Positions 46,920 to 56,774 are shown, counted from the first letter of the stretch. The stretch is 64,000 nucleotides of DNA from Acidobacteriota bacterium (GCA_021803035.1 JAJZME010000071.1:27911-91910); one strand, 5' to 3'. Program-made: numbers and translations. The notes: generated from the sequence alone by a model not told the origin.

Positions 46920-46952
46920 GGTGCGATTCCTTGGGCAGATTCGCCCTGCTGT

Positions 46953-48773
46953 TTACTCCGGCAGCGGTTTCACGATCATGTTAGCCAAAAACTCCTCGCG
47001 TGGAAGGAAGGGGAACATATCTTCCAAGGGTTTGGAGACGAAGGAGCCGTCGGGTTTCTGGTAGGACTGGAGGCGCGGGGCGCGCATCTCGTCGGGGATA
47101 ACGTGGACGTCGATGAGAACGGGGCCGGGCATGGCGAGGGCGCGGCGCACGTCGGCGGCGAGATTGGCCTGGTTGGGGATGACGAGGGAGGGGATGTTGT
47201 AGGCGGCGGCAACTTTGGACAGGTCGGGGATGGTGAGGCCGGTGGCGGCGTCGCAGCCGATGGAGGGCTTGCCGAAGTAGCCGGTTTGCGAGGCGCGGAT
47301 GGAGGCGTAGCCGTTGTTGTTGAGGACGAAGAATTTTACGGGGAGCTGGAGGCGGGCGGCGGTTTCGAGCTCCTGGATGTTGAACTGGAAGCCGCCGTCG
47401 CCATCGACGAGGATGGTGCGGCGGCGGCCGGCGGCGATGGAGACGGCGAGGGACGAGGGCAGGCCGAAGCCCATGGCTCCGAGGCCCGCGGTGTGGTAGA
47501 TGCGCTGGCCGTTGCGCGTGGGGCAGGCGAGGAGAAAGATCTCAATGCCGCTGCCGGAGCTGCCGGAGACGAGGAGATCGCCGGCGGTGGATTCCGTGCC
47601 GATGACCTCGGCGAGGTGGAAGATGGAGACTTTGCTGTCAGGGTTGCGGTGCTCGGGGGTGACGACGGGGTAGCGGGTTTTCCAGCCGGCGCAGCGGGCG
47701 AGCCAGGGGGCGCGGTCTCTGGGTAGGATGGCGGTGCTCTGGCGGAGGAGCTCGGCGAGGAAGGCTTTGGCGTGGGCGCAGATGGGCTGCTGGATGTGGG
47801 GGTGGAGCTTGGCCAGCTCGGCGGGGTCGATGTCGACGGCGACTTTGTGGGCTTCGCGGGCGAGGTTCTGAGGGGCGTAGCCGGTGATGGCGAAGTCGAG
47901 GCGGACGCCGATGGCGAGGAGGAAGTCGGAGTTCTGGAGGGCGAAGTTGGCGCCGCGGGCGGCGACCGCGCCGGGACGGCCGACGTAGGTGGGATCATCG
48001 CTGGGGACGAGATCGGCGGCGCACCAGGTGGCGACGGTGGGGATGTTGAGGAGCTTGCGGAACTGGGCGAACTCGGACTCAGCGTGGGCGAGACGGATGC
48101 CGTTCCCGGCGAAGAGCAGCGGGCGCTCGGCGGCGTTGAGGCGGGCGATGAGGGACTGGACTTCGTGCTCGAGGTTGGAGAAGGCGGCAGGCGGAGGTAG
48201 CTCTGCAGGGTTGAAGGCGCGGAGGGTGGATGGATCCGGGATGGGCGTGGCCTGAACGTCGAGGGGGATGTCGATCCAGACAGGGCCGGGACGGCCGTTG
48301 AGGGCAAGGTAGACGGCCTTCTCCATGTGGTAGCGGATCTCGGCGGGATCGAGCACGGTGACGGCGTACTTGGTGATGGGCTTGACAATGGAGACGATGT
48401 CGACTTCCTGGACGCCAAGCTGGCGCATGCCGAGAGGACGGCCGTCGGGAGCGAACATGCGGTCTGGCCGCTTGACCTGGCCGGAGACCATGAGCATGGG
48501 CGTGGAGTCAAGCCATGCCCCGGCGACGCCGGTAACGGCATTGGTGCCGCCGGGGCCGGTGGTGACCATGCAGACACCGAGGTGGTTGGTGGCCTTGGCG
48601 TAGCCTTCCGCACAGATGGCGCTGGCCTGCTCGTGCGAGTTGCAGACGGGCTGGATGGTGGATTGCGCGCCGAGCGACTGATTGAGGTGCATGGCGCCGC
48701 CGCCGGTTACCAGGAAGACGTGCTTGACGCCCTGGCCGGCAATGAATTGGATGACGTAGTCAGATAGCTTCAT
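46953..48773 (-). CDS. thiamine pyrophosphate-dependent enzyme, acetolactate synthase-like
   Basis: 606 residues in the three-domain IlvB layout: N-terminal TPP-pyrimidine domain (HVFLVTGGGAMHLN, VCNSHEQASAICAEGYA, TTGPGGTNAVTG), central domain, C-terminal TPP domain with GLGAMGFGLPSSLAVSIA and DGDGGFQFNIQELETAARLQLPVKFFVLNNNGYASI. It has no acetolactate small subunit beside it, and its setting in a sugar operon suggests a specialised 2-oxoacid or aldehyde ligase for a modified sugar. The start MKLSDY is preferred for GGA upstream. Codon choice is strongly GC-biased. Confidence 0.87.
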   Translation of the reverse strand: MKLSDYVIQFIAGQGVKHVFLVTGGGAMHLNQSLGAQSTIQPVCNSHEQASAICAEGYAKATNHLGVCMVTTGPGGTNAVTGVAGAWLDSTPMLMVSGQVKRPDRMFAPDGRPLGMRQLGVQEVDIVSIVKPITKYAVTVLDPAEIRYHMEKAVYLALNGRPGPVWIDIPLDVQATPIPDPSTLRAFNPAELPPPAAFSNLEHEVQSLIARLNAAERPLLFAGNGIRLAHAESEFAQFRKLLNIPTVATWCAADLVPSDDPTYVGRPGAVAARGANFALQNSDFLLAIGVRLDFAITGYAPQNLAREAHKVAVDIDPAELAKLHPHIQQPICAHAKAFLAELLRQSTAILPRDRAPWLARCAGWKTRYPVVTPEHRNPDSKVSIFHLAEVIGTESTAGDLLVSGSSGSGIEIFLLACPTRNGQRIYHTAGLGAMGFGLPSSLAVSIAAGRRRTILVDGDGGFQFNIQELETAARLQLPVKFFVLNNNGYASIRASQTGYFGKPSIGCDAATGLTIPDLSKVAAAYNIPSLVIPNQANLAADVRRALAMPGPVLIDVHVIPDEMRAPRLQSYQKPDGSFVSKPLEDMFPFLPREEFLANMIVKPLPE

Positions 48774-48804
48774 GGCTTCCATCTTTGATGGTGCCGGGAA
48801 TGAG

Positions 48805-49335
48805 TCAAGGCTGCAAGAGGACTTGCTCCGGGTTCAGGTTCTGCGCCGTCAGGATGGCTTCGACCAGTTCGCGGACGGCGCCGTTGCCGCCTGGGCGCTT
48901 GGCAATGAAGCCGGCCTGGGCGAGAACGGCGGAGGCGGCGTTGGCGGGGGCGGCGGAGTGGCCGGCGATGCGCATGGCGGGCAGGTCGTTGATGTCGTCG
49001 CCCATGTAGCAGATGGCGGTGAGGTCGAGGCCGGCGGCGGAGGCGAAATCGCGCAGAGCGGCGGCTTTGTCGCGACAGCCTTTGATGACGTGGCGAATGT
49101 GCAACTTTTCGGCGTACCGGTCGACCAGCGGGCTGTCTTCGCCGGAGATGAGCGCGAGGACCAGGCCGGCGCGGCGGGCCAGCGAGACGCCCATGATGTC
49201 AGCGAAGCTGAAGCGCTTCCAGTCTTCGCCGCCGGGACCCCACCAGAGGCCGCCGTCCGTGAGCACGCCGTCGACATCGAGCGCGAGCGCGCGGATGTGC
49301 TCAAGGCCGGGCTTGCCGGGGATTGCTTCCGCCAT
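48805..49335 (-). CDS. HAD-IIIA phosphatase, KdsC-like (nonulosonate/KDO phosphatase)
   Basis: 176 residues of HAD phosphatase: motif I LALDVDGVLTDG, motif II SGED, and motif III GDDINDLPAM, without a cap. This is the length and form of KDO-8-phosphate or nonulosonate-9-phosphate phosphatase. It starts 6 bases past the neuB stop, as in a coupled operon; here it would dephosphorylate the product of the NeuB-type synthase. Confidence 0.88.
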   Translation of the reverse strand: MAEAIPGKPGLEHIRALALDVDGVLTDGGLWWGPGGEDWKRFSFADIMGVSLARRAGLVLALISGEDSPLVDRYAEKLHIRHVIKGCRDKAAALRDFASAAGLDLTAICYMGDDINDLPAMRIAGHSAAPANAASAVLAQAGFIAKRPGGNGAVRELVEAILTAQNLNPEQVLLQP

Positions 49336-49341
49336 GCCGGA

Positions 49342-50217
49342 TTACACCGCTGCGCCGACGCGGCGAAGCTTCTTGATGATGGGAAATTCGCGCTCGTAGA
49401 CACGCTTCAGACCGTCGCCTTTGGCGGACTCCCAGAGACGGATGTCGCGGACCAGGCGGGTGATGCCGTTGGGCTCGAGCGAGGCTGCCTGATCGGAGCC
49501 CCAACTGGCGCGGTCCAGGGTGATGTGGCGCTCCACGCAGCAGGCGCCGAGCGCGGTTGCGCAGACGCTGGTGGGGATGCCGGTTTCATGGCCGGAGTAG
49601 CCTATGGGAATTCCGTAGCGCTGCGCCATGATGGGGATGGCGCGAAGGTTTAGCTCGTCGTAGTTGGCCGGGTAGGTGCTGGTGGCGTGCATGAGAATGA
49701 GGTCTTCTTTTCCGAGGACTTCGATGGCGTGGTCGATCTCTTCATATGTACTCATGCCGGTGGAGAGGATGATGGGCTTGCCGGTGCGGCGAATATACCG
49801 GAGCAGATGATCGTCCGTGAGCGAGGCGGAAGCAACCTTATAGACGGGCGGCTTGAACTGCTCGAGGAAATCGACCGAGCCTTCGTCCCACGGCGAGGCG
49901 AACCAGGTCATCTTCACGGATTTGCAGAAGGCGTCGATCTCCTCGTATTCTTCCTGGCCGAATTCGAGGCCGAATTTCAGATCGCCGTTGGTGGGGCCGA
50001 AGGGATTCTCGCGCGGCTTGGCTAGTTCTTCGCGGGTGTATACCACTTCGATGGTGCGCTTTTGAAACTTGACGGCGTCACATCCGGCCGCGACCGCGAC
50101 ACTGATCAATCGCTTGGCGAGATCGATGTCGCCGTTGTGGTTGATACCGATCTCCGCAATGATGAAGCATGGTTGATCGTCTCCAATCAGCCTGTGCCCG
50201 ACTTTCACAGTGCCCAT
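49342..50217 (-). CDS. N-acetylneuraminate synthase-family protein (NeuB-type, no SAF domain)
   Basis: 291 residues. The NeuB TIM-barrel is clear: FIIAEIGINHNGDIDLAKRLI, GCDAVKFQKRT, VASASLTDDHLLRYI, LMHATSTYPANYDELNLRAI, GYSGHETGIPTSVCATALGACCVERHITLD. The barrel condenses a sugar with PEP. The usual C-terminal SAF domain (about 60 residues) is absent, and the protein ends after the barrel. It is first in the operon with the HAD phosphatase and TPP enzyme. No NeuA or NeuC is nearby. Confidence 0.87.
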   Translation of the reverse strand: MGTVKVGHRLIGDDQPCFIIAEIGINHNGDIDLAKRLISVAVAAGCDAVKFQKRTIEVVYTREELAKPRENPFGPTNGDLKFGLEFGQEEYEEIDAFCKSVKMTWFASPWDEGSVDFLEQFKPPVYKVASASLTDDHLLRYIRRTGKPIILSTGMSTYEEIDHAIEVLGKEDLILMHATSTYPANYDELNLRAIPIMAQRYGIPIGYSGHETGIPTSVCATALGACCVERHITLDRASWGSDQAASLEPNGITRLVRDIRLWESAKGDGLKRVYEREFPIIKKLRRVGAAV

Positions 50218-50516
50218 GGAAGTCCCCTTTTGAACCCGCCTTCCGCCAAGTTCAAATCGACCGTTAAATCGTGCTATTGACTGACGGGCGCCTTGGCGTG
50301 CCGTCTTGCCTAACCCGGTAGTTTGCGTGTTTGGAGCCCGTGGTTCAGGATTGTCGCTTTGAACGGAGTTGACGATACCACAAAAGTGCTAATTCGGCCT
50401 GCTATGAATGCGCTTCCTGCCAGCTTTCAGGGGACATAATCGCCCGGGCGGGACCGGTACTGAACTTGGCACGCCGGTGTGCGGCTTCTTCCGGGGCGGG
50501 GATTTATGCTGGTTGC
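50218..50516. other. divergent promoter region neuB / epimerase
   Basis: About 300 bases between divergent starts, lower in GC than its surroundings. No gene or named motif is seen. It should carry the promoters of the neuB operon and the epimerase. Confidence 0.45.
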
Positions 50517-51557
50517 GTGAAGCCGCTGCCGGTCGAAGACTTGAAGCATATCCTCACGCATACGCTGCCCCTATGGGAGGCAGCGCGCGGGCGGCACATC
50601 TTTATCTCGGGGGGCACGGGATTCTTCGGAGCATGGCTGCTGGAGAGTCTGGCGTACTGCAATTGCGAACTGGACCTGAAGCTTTGCACCACGATTCTGA
50701 GTCGCGATCCGGAGGCATTCGCGCGAAGGATGCCGCACTTGGCTGGTGAGACGTGTATCCGGATGCTGAAGGGTGATGTGCGCGATTTTGTGTTTCCCGC
50801 GGGGAAGTTCGACTACGTAATCCATGCGGCTGCGCCCACCTCAGCTGATGCCGGAGCCAAGCCTTTGGAACTGCTGAGCACCTTGGTGGAGGGCACAAAG
50901 CGGGTGCTTGCGTTTGCTCGAGAGGCAGGCGTTGGAAGGTTTCTTTATGTCAGCTCCGGCGCAGTTTATGGACGCCAGCCGGCGCAGATGAGCCACATTC
51001 CGGAAGAGTATGCCGGCGGGCCTGCTTGGCTCGATCCGGATTCAGTTTATGCGGAAGGGAAAAGGGTATCAGAGCAGATGTGCGCGATCCACGCGAACGA
51101 CTCGGGGATGGCTTGCACGATTGCGCGATGCTTTGCCTTTGTGGGACCGCATCTGCCGTTGGACCAGCATTTTGCGATTGGCAATTTTATCGGAGACGCG
51201 CTGGCGGGGCGCAACATCGCAGTTCGTGGCGATGGCACGCCGTTGCGCTCCTATCTCTACGGGGCCGATCTCGCGATCTGGTTATGGACGATGCTGCTGA
51301 GCGAGACCCCTCCAGCAGAGCGATTGCAGGTATTCAATGTCGGGTCGAGCAGTGCGATCAGCATCACTGACCTGGCCCAGGTTGTGGTGGAAGAGCTCGA
51401 TTCGACGCTGAAAGTCGAGATTGCCCAGCAGGTGGCCACCGGCGTACCGGCCTTGCGGTACGTGCCAGACGTACGCAAGGCGGAAGCGCGGCTGGGATTA
51501 CGAGAGATCATTGGATTGCGCGAGGCAATCCGGCGGACGACTGCGTGGTACCGGTGA
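50517..51557 (+). CDS. NAD-dependent sugar epimerase/dehydratase
   Basis: 346 residues, extended SDR: FISGGTGFFGAWLLESL, FLYVSSGAVYG, and the catalytic YAEGK. C-terminal part VFNVGSSSAISITDLAQVV. The NDP-sugar substrate is unknown; next to rfbH/F/G it may be the 2-epimerase or 4-reductase step of a CDP-3,6-dideoxyhexose. The start is uncertain: a GTG at 50517 or a TTG at 50466, neither with a good ribosome site. Confidence 0.84.
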   Translation: MKPLPVEDLKHILTHTLPLWEAARGRHIFISGGTGFFGAWLLESLAYCNCELDLKLCTTILSRDPEAFARRMPHLAGETCIRMLKGDVRDFVFPAGKFDYVIHAAAPTSADAGAKPLELLSTLVEGTKRVLAFAREAGVGRFLYVSSGAVYGRQPAQMSHIPEEYAGGPAWLDPDSVYAEGKRVSEQMCAIHANDSGMACTIARCFAFVGPHLPLDQHFAIGNFIGDALAGRNIAVRGDGTPLRSYLYGADLAIWLWTMLLSETPPAERLQVFNVGSSSAISITDLAQVVVEELDSTLKVEIAQQVATGVPALRYVPDVRKAEARLGLREIIGLREAIRRTTAWYR

Positions 51558-51576
51558 AGTGACGGACTTTCGGTCA

Positions 51577-52929
51577 TCACGGCGATGGCAAGGACGCGCC
51601 GATCGTGAGAGGCTTGGTGCTGGTTGCAAAGCTGATAATCGTATCCGCAACAAAATCCAGCATGGGCGCCGTCAGCCCCGGGTACACGCCGATCCAAAAC
51701 ACGTTGTTCATCACGAAATCAGTGTTGGGCAACTTGCCGGCAACACGGTATTCGCAGCCGTCATAAGCGGGCTGGCGCAGAAGGTTGCCGCCAAACAGAA
51801 GCCGAGTTCCTATCTTCTGTGCGTCGAGGACGCGGAGGAGGTCTCGCCGGCTGAACGGGGCGCTTTCGCGGACGCCGATCGGAAACCCGAACCACGCCGG
51901 ATCGGAGCCGGGCGTTGCCTCGGGCAGTATCAAAAACTCCTCCACCGGCTTGAGCGCCGCGTAGAGCTGGCGAAAGTTTTCCTTGCGCCGTTCGAGAAAG
52001 AAAGGCAGCTTCTCGATCTGCGACAGCCCCAGCGCCGCCTGCATATCGGTGGCCTTCAGGTTGTAACCGATGTGCGAGTAGATATATTTGTGGTCGTAGC
52101 CACAGGGAAGATCTCCGAGCTGCCAGTCAAAACGCTTGCCGCAGGTGTTTTCCTTGCCTGTAGGGCACCAGCAGTCCCGGCCCCAGTCGCGGAACGATTC
52201 CATGATCACCTGGAGGTGGGGCTTATCGGTGAGCGCCGCGCCTCCTTCGCCCATCGTGATGTGATGCGCGGGATAGAAGCTCACCGTGGCAATGTCGCCA
52301 AATGTCCCCACGCGGCGGCCTTTCCAGGTTGAGCCCAGGGCATCGCAGCAATCCTCAATCAGCCACAGATTGTATTTCTCTGCAAACGCGCAGACGGCAT
52401 CCAGATCGAACACGTTGCCCAGCGTATGAGCAATGAAGATGGCTCTCGTTCTTTCGCTGCGCGCGGCTTCCAGTTGATCCACATCGATCTCATAGCCCGG
52501 CACCGTAACATCCACAAAGACCGGAACCAGCCGGTTCTGAAAGATCGGATTGACGGTAGTCGGAAATCCAGCGGCCACAGTGATCACCTCGTCACCAGGC
52601 TTCAGCCGGCGCTCCCCAAGCTTGGGAGAGGTAAGCGCGCTGACGGCGACAAGGTTGGCCGAGGAGCCGGAGTTGACCAGCGACGCGCTGCGCACGCCCA
52701 CAAAGCGAGCCAACTGCCGCTCGAACTCTTCGGCAAACCGCCCGGTTGTAAACCAGCAGTCCAGAACCGAATCGACCATGGAAGACAAGTCGGCAGCGTC
52801 AATGACTTTGCCCGACACAGGCAAAGGCGATTGCCCGGGTTTAAACTCGGCAGCGGGGAAGGCTTCGGCAAAGTACGCGCCGCACAATGCGAGAATTTGC
52901 CGCCGAAGCTGTGCGGATGTGTTGCTCAT
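51577..52929 (-). CDS. rfbH: CDP-4-keto-6-deoxyglucose 3-dehydrase RfbH
   Basis: 450 residues of the DegT/DnrJ aminotransferase fold. In place of the PLP Lys it has a His pair ([13 protein letters not shown], His222/His223), the mark of the dehydrase E1. The C-x-C-x7-C cluster [11 protein letters not shown] matches the [2Fe-2S] ligands. It dehydrates C3 of CDP-6-deoxy-4-ketoglucose on the way to abequose, paratose, tyvelose or ascarylose. The start is chosen by family alignment ([13 protein letters not shown]). The partner reductase RfbI/E3 is not in view. Confidence 0.93.
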   Translation of the reverse strand: MSNTSAQLRRQILALCGAYFAEAFPAAEFKPGQSPLPVSGKVIDAADLSSMVDSVLDCWFTTGRFAEEFERQLARFVGVRSASLVNSGSSANLVAVSALTSPKLGERRLKPGDEVITVAAGFPTTVNPIFQNRLVPVFVDVTVPGYEIDVDQLEAARSERTRAIFIAHTLGNVFDLDAVCAFAEKYNLWLIEDCCDALGSTWKGRRVGTFGDIATVSFYPAHHITMGEGGAALTDKPHLQVIMESFRDWGRDCWCPTGKENTCGKRFDWQLGDLPCGYDHKYIYSHIGYNLKATDMQAALGLSQIEKLPFFLERRKENFRQLYAALKPVEEFLILPEATPGSDPAWFGFPIGVRESAPFSRRDLLRVLDAQKIGTRLLFGGNLLRQPAYDGCEYRVAGKLPNTDFVMNNVFWIGVYPGLTAPMLDFVADTIISFATSTKPLTIGASLPSP

Positions 52930-53063
52930 GGGCGAACCCGAAAGATAAGCATACACAAACGCAGGTTGGCATTGTACCTTAATCATGAAGGATTTTCGCG
53001 AATGAACTGGTGCTGCTAACCCGGCAGAGAATGCTCCTCCCAGAAAGGTGTTAATCGACTCCA

Positions 53064-53834
53064 ATGAAAGCGGTCATTCTGGCAGGCGGTCAGGGAACCA
53101 GGCTCAGCGAAGAGACCGGCACGCGCCCCAAGCCAATGGTCGAAATCGGCGGGCGGCCCATTCTCTGGCATATTCTCAAAATCTACTCCCAACACGGCAT
53201 CAACGATTTCATCATCTGCTGCGGATACAAGGGCTACCTGATCAAGGAGTATTTCGCCAATTACTTTCTGCACATGTCGGATGTCACCTTCGATATGCGG
53301 GAAAATCGTACGGAGATCCACCAGAGCGTTGCCGAACCCTGGCAAGTCACGCTCATTGACACCGGGGAAAACACCGGTACCGCCGGACGGCTTCGGCGTG
53401 TCGCCCGGTACCTGGAGGGCGAAGATGCCTTTTGCATGACCTACGGAGACGGCGTATGCGACGTCGATATCTCCGCGACCATCGCTTTTCACCGCAGCCA
53501 TGGAAAGCTGGCCACGGTGACGGCTATCCAACCCCCCGCACGCTTCGGCGGCTTGGTCGTGGAAGGGACGGCGATCTCGCAATTCCAGGAAAAGCCCAAG
53601 GGCGAGGGCGGATGGATCAACGGCGGATTCTTCGTGCTCGCGCGGGCGGTATTAAATGAAATCGACGATGACGCCCTCATGTTCGAAAGAGAGCCGATGC
53701 AAAGCCTGACGGCAAAGAGACAGGTGGAAGCGTATTTCCATCGGGGCTTTTGGCAGCCCATGGACACACTGCGGGATAAGCAAAGGCTCGAGGATCTCTG
53801 GGCCAGCGGGAGAGCGCCGTGGAAGACCTGGTGA
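53064..53834 (+). CDS. rfbF: glucose-1-phosphate cytidylyltransferase RfbF
   Basis: 256 residues. Nucleotide-binding [33 protein letters not shown], with [11 protein letters not shown] metal site and the typical [20 protein letters not shown] end. It makes CDP-glucose from CTP and glucose-1-phosphate, the first step. Its stop overlaps rfbG by four bases. The ATG has AAAGGTG upstream. Confidence 0.95.
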   Translation: MKAVILAGGQGTRLSEETGTRPKPMVEIGGRPILWHILKIYSQHGINDFIICCGYKGYLIKEYFANYFLHMSDVTFDMRENRTEIHQSVAEPWQVTLIDTGENTGTAGRLRRVARYLEGEDAFCMTYGDGVCDVDISATIAFHRSHGKLATVTAIQPPARFGGLVVEGTAISQFQEKPKGEGGWINGGFFVLARAVLNEIDDDALMFEREPMQSLTAKRQVEAYFHRGFWQPMDTLRDKQRLEDLWASGRAPWKTW

Positions 53835-54922
53835 ATCCGTGGAAAGATCGTCGGGTCTTCCTGACCGGTCATACCGGCTTTAAGGGGGGCTGGCTAACCC
53901 TTTGGCTGGCCGGCCGGGGAGCGCAAGTTCGAGGCTACGCGCTGGATCCCGCCACTGAACCAAACTTATTTACTGCGGCATCTTTGACCGGCATCCTTGA
54001 AGATATTCGCGGCGATATTCGCAATTATCCGAAGCTCGAAGCTGCGATGACGGAGTTCCGGCCGGAGGTTGTTTTCCATCTGGCCGCGCAACCGCTGGTG
54101 CGGCGCTCCTATGCGGATCCGCTTGGGACCTATGCCACGAACGTCATCGGCACGGCAAATGTGCTGGAAGCCGTCCGCCGGACTCCCACCGTGCGCGCGG
54201 TGGTTTGCGCTACGAGTGACAAGTGCTACAAAAGCCCCGGCGTGGTGCGGCCGCATCGCGAGACAGACCCGCTTGGCGGACACGATCCATACTCATCCAG
54301 TAAAGCCTGTGCGGAGATCGTAACGGCAGCCTACCGGAGTTCCTTTTTTCCCCTCGACCGCCTCGGTGAGCACCGGGTTGCTGTGGCGACTGTCCGTGCC
54401 GGCAATGTCATCGGCGGTGGCGATTGGTCCGAGGACCGCCTGATCCCCGATCTGATTCGCGGATTCCAGTCCGGCCAGCAAGTGCTCATCAGGCATCCGC
54501 AAGCGATTCGCCCCTGGCAGCATGTGCTTGAGCCGCTATGCGGCTATATGCTCTTGGCCGAGCAACTGCTCGCCGGCCGGCCGGAGTGCGCTTCTCCATT
54601 TAACTTCGGTCCCGACGGCGGCGATGCGTGGAGGGTTGAGCGCATCGCCCAAAAACTATGTTCCCTTTGGGGCAACGGAGCCTCCTGGACCTGTAATAAC
54701 GGCTCCCATGTGCACGAGGCGCCTTTCCTGATGCTCGATTCCAGTAAGGCGCGCGCCGAACTCAAATGGCAACCGCGCCTGGGCATCGAAGCAACGCTGG
54801 AATGGACTATGGACTGGTACCAGGCTTGGCTCCGAGGTGCGGAGATGAGGCGGAAGACGCAGGATCAGATCGCGACGTACGAACAATTCCTTGCTGCCCC
54901 TGGCACAGTCCTTAGAAGTTGA
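53831..54922 (+). CDS. rfbG: CDP-glucose 4,6-dehydratase RfbG
   Basis: 363 residues, extended SDR. RVFLTGHTGFKGGWLTLWL, the active YSSSKACAE (YxxxK) and RAGNVIGGGDWSEDRLIPDL are family marks. It turns CDP-glucose into CDP-4-keto-6-deoxyglucose, the substrate of RfbH. The start is the GTG in GTGA shared with the rfbF stop; an upstream in-frame GTG lies 12 bases earlier. Converges with the GT2 gene, overlapping by 11 bases. Confidence 0.95.
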   Translation: MNPWKDRRVFLTGHTGFKGGWLTLWLAGRGAQVRGYALDPATEPNLFTAASLTGILEDIRGDIRNYPKLEAAMTEFRPEVVFHLAAQPLVRRSYADPLGTYATNVIGTANVLEAVRRTPTVRAVVCATSDKCYKSPGVVRPHRETDPLGGHDPYSSSKACAEIVTAAYRSSFFPLDRLGEHRVAVATVRAGNVIGGGDWSEDRLIPDLIRGFQSGQQVLIRHPQAIRPWQHVLEPLCGYMLLAEQLLAGRPECASPFNFGPDGGDAWRVERIAQKLCSLWGNGASWTCNNGSHVHEAPFLMLDSSKARAELKWQPRLGIEATLEWTMDWYQAWLRGAEMRRKTQDQIATYEQFLAAPGTVLRS

Positions 54923-55850
54923 TGCGTTCCTTCTCGGTCACGAGGGGACGATTCAGTACAAAGGTGTGGATTGAACCTACGTATTCACCGATAATTCCCA
55001 AAGCGATCAGTTGCACTGATCCCAGAAAAAACATTCCCAGGACCACTGGAGCTATGCCTATGTTGAAGCGGCTCCAGAACGCCAGCTTGTAACCCAGGTA
55101 AAACATACCCACGACAAAACTGATGAAAGCCGATATGAAGCCGCAGAAAATCACCAGGCGTAACGGCACTTTGGACAGGTTGGTGATTCCCAGCATCGCC
55201 AGATCGTAAAGCGTGTAGAAATTATTCTTCGATATGCCGTGCTCACGGCGCGTCTGATTATAGAAGACCTTGGTGTACGGCAAGCCAAGCTCCGCAATCA
55301 TTCCCCTGAAGTAAGGGTAGGGGTCACGGAAGTTCGTACGAATATGCTCCACGATGGAGCGATCGTATAATCCAAAGCCTGTGAAGTGCTCCAGAACATC
55401 CACGTTGGTAAGGCGCCCGACGAGACGATAGTAAGCCGTGCGAATGCGGTACATCAGAGCGCTCTCATCGCTCGAATTCTTAATGCCAACAACGATTGGA
55501 ACGCCTTTTTCCCACTCGCGAACCATTTCAATAAATAGTTCAGGCGGATCCTGCAAATCCGCTACCAGAGATCCAACCGCATCTCCCTGGGCCTGCAGGA
55601 ACGCATGCATTCCCGAACGATCGGGTCCCACGTTGCGCGCATTCACGATGACTTTGACGGTAGGATCCTCGCCTGCCATGGCGCGCAGGACTTCAACCGT
55701 TTCATCTTGCGATGCATTATCAATAAATAAGTGCTCAAAACGATACTCCGGCAGTTGCGCGGCCACCGCCAGCACCCGCCGATGCACTTCGCGTACATTG
55801 AGAGCTTCGTTGTAACACGGCGTGATAATGGTGATCACTTTTCTGCCCAT
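54912..55850 (-). CDS. GT2 glycosyltransferase, DPM/GtrB-like with C-terminal helices
   Basis: 312 residues. A GT-A domain (ITIITPCYNEALNVREVHRRV, LFIDNASQDETVEVLRA, SLVADLQDPPELFIEMV) and two C-terminal membrane helices (LVIFCGFISAFISFVVGMFYLGYKLAF, VLGMFFLGSVQLIALGIIGEYVGSIH). Such enzymes load a sugar onto undecaprenyl-phosphate; GtrA in this region would be the matching flippase. The ATG has GGAGGGGAG upstream. Confidence 0.92.
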   Translation of the reverse strand: MGRKVITIITPCYNEALNVREVHRRVLAVAAQLPEYRFEHLFIDNASQDETVEVLRAMAGEDPTVKVIVNARNVGPDRSGMHAFLQAQGDAVGSLVADLQDPPELFIEMVREWEKGVPIVVGIKNSSDESALMYRIRTAYYRLVGRLTNVDVLEHFTGFGLYDRSIVEHIRTNFRDPYPYFRGMIAELGLPYTKVFYNQTRREHGISKNNFYTLYDLAMLGITNLSKVPLRLVIFCGFISAFISFVVGMFYLGYKLAFWSRFNIGIAPVVLGMFFLGSVQLIALGIIGEYVGSIHTFVLNRPLVTEKERINF

Positions 55851-56774
55851 TTTGCTCCCCTCCGGAGCACAAAACATGCCAGCAGCAGCGGGTATCAAAG
55901 ATGCTGTCCGTTCGACGGCGAGTATAGCATGATCGCTCAGAACATCCTTTTGTGCCGCGCCCTCGCGGCTATGCACCGATTTGCGCCTGATCTTCGAGGC
56001 CGTTGTGACCCGCTATGGCGAAAGATTGTTGAGGTGGAAGGAACGATCATGGGCGCCAATTTCTCCCTGAAGCAGTTGTAATCGTTGGGGGCTTCAGCAA
56101 TATCTCACCTGAGGTTGTCGCCGCAGTTTGTCTTGCCACGCCCGCCGCTTGACCCGCCGCACTGCCGCACTTTGGAGGCGGAGAGCAAACTGCGGGCCGA
56201 CGCTCTGAGGTAGATCGGATGGATGAGGAGAATGGAGGTGCTGCAAATCGTCGTGGAAGGTTCCGCGGCGTGCGCTTCCGCGCGGAATTGGAGATGGTCA
56301 TCACCATAGCCCTTTCAGTTGGGCTGCGTTCCCGTGTGCGGCTTGGATCGTTGTCCCTTCCCGGCCGCAAGCGCGCACCTGACCATCGCAGCGGCCCGTT
56401 GCGCCAACTTCGCTCAATCGAACTTCCCATGCGACGCCTTTCGCACCAGGGCAATCGCATGAAGACTATTTGTTAACTTCGGTGGTTCCGATTGGCTCGC
56501 GCCATAGGCGCAATGTTGTTAGCCCGGCGTTTCAACGCTGGGAAAGCGCCGGAAAAACACCTCGGAGCCCCATAGGGGCGGCGTAACAAGGCCAGTGCGG
56601 GCAGAACTGCCCGTTCATGCGATTGCCCTGCCTTTCGCGCGCGCATCGCGGCAAATGCTACCATTTTGATATCGAGGGTGTTTTGCTTTCGTCCCTAATC
56701 GGTTCCGGTCCTCAATTGGGTTAATAGGGGTTGAAATAAAACGCAATATGCCAAAAGTTGTTGATTCCCAATGT
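55851..56774. other. gene-poor, degraded stretch upstream of the tRNA fragment
   Basis: 924 bases. A plus-strand stretch near 56219-56350 (MDEENGGAANRRGRFRGVRFRAELEM) has a faint PilZ-like beginning but no complete domain, and other frames are interrupted. The region ends with two palindromes (56523-56542, 56567-56579). I see no supported gene. Confidence 0.45.
56520..56600. repeat. double-palindrome repeat element
   Basis: Two adjacent inverted repeats: CCCGGCGTTTCAACGCTGGG (56523-56542) and GCCCCATAGGGGC (56567-56579), joined by a short A-rich spacer. From memory the second resembles the AGCCCCGTAGGGGCG motif that recurs between genes in acidobacterial and planctomycete genomes, and the first the CCCGGCGTTTCAACG type. 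Confidence 0.45.

Noticed and set aside
47336..48613. 425-residue alternative frame on the same strand as the TPP-enzyme gene
   Set aside because: It is very rich in Ser/Pro/Ala from GC-biased wobble bases and has no family likeness; the TPP-enzyme frame has full motifs, so this is its shadow.
56047..56476. PilZ-like gene in the degraded stretch
   Set aside because: Only the first ~15 residues look like a PilZ start; no RxxxR/DxSxxG completion was found.
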